The notes under the pieces are model-generated. The model saw nothing but the letters and a program-made list of their open reading frames with translations, made no database searches and was not told the origin of the DNA. 14,200 nt of DNA from an uncultured Synergistales bacterium (GTDB lineage Bacteria; Synergistota; Synergistia; Synergistales; Aminobacteriaceae): NCBI GenBank assembly GCA_905233335.1, contig CAJOED010000014.1, positions 1 to 14,200 of the forward strand, given 5' to 3'. How positions within the stretch are numbered: position 1 is the stretch's first letter; each line of letters starts with the position of its first letter. The position numbers and the translations under genes are program-made. Shown in pieces: positions 12,609 to 14,200 of this stretch.

Positions 12609-13892
12609 TTACTTCCACATCGGTGAATATCTCGTAAGCCCGGCGTATTTCGCTGTATCTCCGAGTTCTTCCTCAATCCTGAGAAGCTGGTTGTACTTCG
12701 CGATTCTGTCGGTGCGTGCGATGCTTCCCGTCTTGATCTGTCCTGCTCTCGTCGCAACTGAAAGATCCGCTATGAACGTGTCTGCTGTTTCGCCGGAACG
12801 GTGAGAGACTACTGCCGCATATCCTGCTTCACCGGCCATTCTGATAACCTGCAGTGTTTCGCTGACCGTGCCGATCTGATTCAGTTTCACGAGAACAGCA
12901 TTCGCAACGCCCTCATTGATTCCGCGCTCAAGTATCTTCGGGTTGGTAACGAACAAGTCATCGCCGACGAGCTGAATTTTCTTGCCGAGTGATGCAGTGA
13001 GTGCCGCCCAGCCTTCCCAGTCATCTTCTGCACAGCCGTCCTCAATGGAGATTACCGGGTAATTGCTGGTGAGATCCTCATACATTTTCACGAGTTCTGC
13101 TGATGTGTACTCTGCACCGCCGCTCTTTGTGAATATGTACTTGTTCTTTTCCGTGTTGAAGAACTCCGATGACGCTACATCAAGCGCAAAGCTGACATCA
13201 TCTCCGGGCTTGTACCCTGCTTTGTTGACGGCTTCCATGAGCAGATCGAGAGCTTCTCTGTTGTCCTTCAGGTTAGGAGCAAAGCCTCCCTCATCACCCG
13301 AATACCCGCGACCCTTCACACAGCCCTTCAGAGCGTGATAGACTTCCGCGCCCATGCGTAATGCTTCCTTGAAGCTCTTTGCGTTGTGGGGGACAATCAT
13401 GAACTCCTGAAAATCTACCGTGCTGTCTGCATGTGCTCCGCCGTTGATGACGTTCATCATGGGTGTCGGAAGAAGTCCGCCGCCTATGCCGCCGAGCCAT
13501 ACGTACAGGGGTACGCCGTGAGATTCTGCTGCTGCCCTTGCGTTTGCCATTGACACGCCGAGAATAGCATTCGCACCGAGCTTTGATTTTCCGTCCGTGC
13601 CGTCGAGGGCTATCATTGCGCGGTCAAGTGCTCCCTGATCGTCAGCGTCCATTCCGAGAATTTCGGGTGCTATCTTCTCGTTCACGTTCTCGACTGCGTG
13701 CTGTACACCTTTCCCGCCGTAACGGGCTTCTTTGTCGCGGAGTTCGAGTGCCTCATGTACTCCCGTCGATGCTCCTGAAGGAACAGCGGCGCGGCCCATT
13801 GAGCCATCCTCAAGATAAACGTCAACTTCAACAGTGGGGTTGCCTCTTGAATCAAGAATTTCGCGGCCATGAATACCAATTATTGATGCCAT
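12609..13892 (-). CDS. eno: Enolase (phosphopyruvate hydratase)
   Basis: Enolase interconverts 2-phosphoglycerate and phosphoenolpyruvate in glycolysis. The 427 residues are of standard length. Seen are GREILDSRGNPTVEV (9-23), the mobile loop SGASTG (39-44), GGAHADSTVDFQEFM (151-165), GDEGGFAP (199-206), metal ligands Asp238, Glu284 and Asp311, the signature VLVKLNQIGTVSET (333-346) with Lys336, SHRSGET (363-369), and KTGSIARTDR (387-396) with Lys387. AGGAGG lies 11 bases before the ATG. It leads eno-ridA-yajC-secDF, either from its own promoter or by readthrough from the S4 gene; no terminator is visible in the 65 bases between them. Confidence 0.98.
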   Translation of the reverse strand: MASIIGIHGREILDSRGNPTVEVDVYLEDGSMGRAAVPSGASTGVHEALELRDKEARYGGKGVQHAVENVNEKIAPEILGMDADDQGALDRAMIALDGTDGKSKLGANAILGVSMANARAAAESHGVPLYVWLGGIGGGLLPTPMMNVINGGAHADSTVDFQEFMIVPHNAKSFKEALRMGAEVYHALKGCVKGRGYSGDEGGFAPNLKDNREALDLLMEAVNKAGYKPGDDVSFALDVASSEFFNTEKNKYIFTKSGGAEYTSAELVKMYEDLTSNYPVISIEDGCAEDDWEGWAALTASLGKKIQLVGDDLFVTNPKILERGINEGVANAVLVKLNQIGTVSETLQVIRMAGEAGYAAVVSHRSGETADTFIADLSVATRAGQIKTGSIARTDRIAKYNQLLRIEEELGDTAKYAGLTRYSPMWK

Positions 13893-13934
13893 AGAAAAAA
13901 TTTCCTCCTGATATAAAAATTTCGAGTATGACTA

Positions 13935-13940
13935 ATTATA
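13935..13940 (-). promoter_or_regulatory. Possible -10 box of eno
   Basis: The minus strand has a consensus TATAAT here, 42 bases above the eno ATG, but no recognisable -35 is placed 16-18 bases upstream. It is A/T-rich intergenic DNA, so a chance match is possible. Confidence 0.3.
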
Positions 13941-13957
13941 AATGGCAAGCCGAAAAA

Positions 13958-14200
13958 TTAAAATGCTTTTTCGTCGGGTCTGACCTGCCGCTCCTCTAAC
14001 TGTTCCCATGAAATTGTGCGCGGACGTTTCAGCACTGCCTCATCAGCACAGAGCACCTTCACTTTCAGCACCCTGTTGATGTACGCTATCTCTATCACGT
14101 TCCCTTCACGGACTTCACTCGACGGCTTGCACTCTCTCCCTTCAAGGCGTACTGCTCCGAGTTCGATCATTTCTTGGGCAACAGTGCGGCGCTTTACGAG
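13958..14200 (-). CDS. S4-domain RNA-binding protein, RqcP/YabO-like (5' end cut by window)
   Basis: The reading frame runs unbroken off the window edge: before Met at 14170 the codons give LVKRRTVAQE, the conserved second helix of the S4 domain (usually RLDKFLK..RLVKRRTVA). The full protein probably has about 10 more residues, near 90 in total. The visible domain continues ELGAVRLEGRECKPSSEV and REGNVIEI, then a basic/acidic tail ending DEKAF. Single-domain S4 proteins of this size are RqcP (YabO), which binds stalled 50S subunits with RqcH in ribosome-associated quality control, or Hsp15; the short length favours RqcP. So the Met at 14170 is not the start. It lies 65 bases before eno on the same strand. 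Confidence 0.82.
   Translation of the reverse strand, partial: LVKRRTVAQEMIELGAVRLEGRECKPSSEVREGNVIEIAYINRVLKVKVLCADEAVLKRPRTISWEQLEERQVRPDEKAF

Noticed and set aside
14141..14170. Met at 14170 as the start of the S4 gene
   Set aside because: Upstream in-frame codons encode the conserved LVKRRTVA segment of the S4 domain, so the gene continues past the window edge.
1..14200. CRISPR arrays, transposons, phage or toxin-antitoxin genes
   Set aside because: I searched by eye for repeat arrays, transposase-like frames and small coupled toxin pairs and saw none; genes are core functions with ordinary spacing.

Overview
The window looks like chromosomal core sequence from an anaerobic, probably gut- or rumen-type bacterium. 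The best guess is Synergistota (about 50 % confidence). The reasons are a tripartite tricarboxylate transporter (TctCBA) next to a eukaryote-type NADP-isocitrate dehydrogenase and an AcnC/YbhJ-like hydratase, separate compact SecD and SecF behind YajC, and strong AGGAGG ribosome sites throughout. No gene here fixes the phylum, and Negativicutes or another Firmicutes-like lineage are alternatives. There are no tRNA or rRNA genes, insertion sequences, CRISPR arrays or phage genes, and no gene-free stretch exceeds 300 bases. Every gene but one lies on the minus strand, so transcription runs from high to low coordinates.

Region 14200-9451 (minus) is a housekeeping run: a 5'-truncated S4-domain gene (RqcP/YabO-like), eno, ridA, yajC, secD and secF, closed by an intrinsic terminator at 9451-9488. 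The secretion genes are tightly packed: yajC-secD share TAATG and secD-secF share ATGA. Region 9022-9447 is the only plus-strand gene, a membrane-anchored protein resembling DUF3574. It converges on secF and diverges from ddl. Region 8871-7945 is ddl (D-alanine--D-alanine ligase).

Region 7897-4164 is an aconitase/hydratase-icd unit, with its own extended -10 promoter, a roughly 110-nt leader and a terminator. The -35 box of the next promoter is built into that terminator's T-tract. It drives tctC-tctB-tctA (solute-binding protein, small and large membrane subunits). A terminator-like hairpin between tctC and tctB probably lets the binding protein be made in excess. Three small genes trail tctA: a Cys-rich 93-residue protein, a 67-residue exported protein with an Ada-like Cys motif, and a 131-residue cyclophilin-like exported or anchored protein. 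The last two junctions overlap, and an intrinsic terminator sits at the window edge (1-32).

Together, tctCBA, the hydratase and icd read as a module that takes up a tricarboxylate such as citrate and converts it via isocitrate to 2-oxoglutarate with NADPH. Both promoters carry a WTGTAYACAW palindrome (4151-4160 and 7879-7888), suggesting one shared regulator, possibly GntR-type. The least explained part is the small-gene tail behind tctA.
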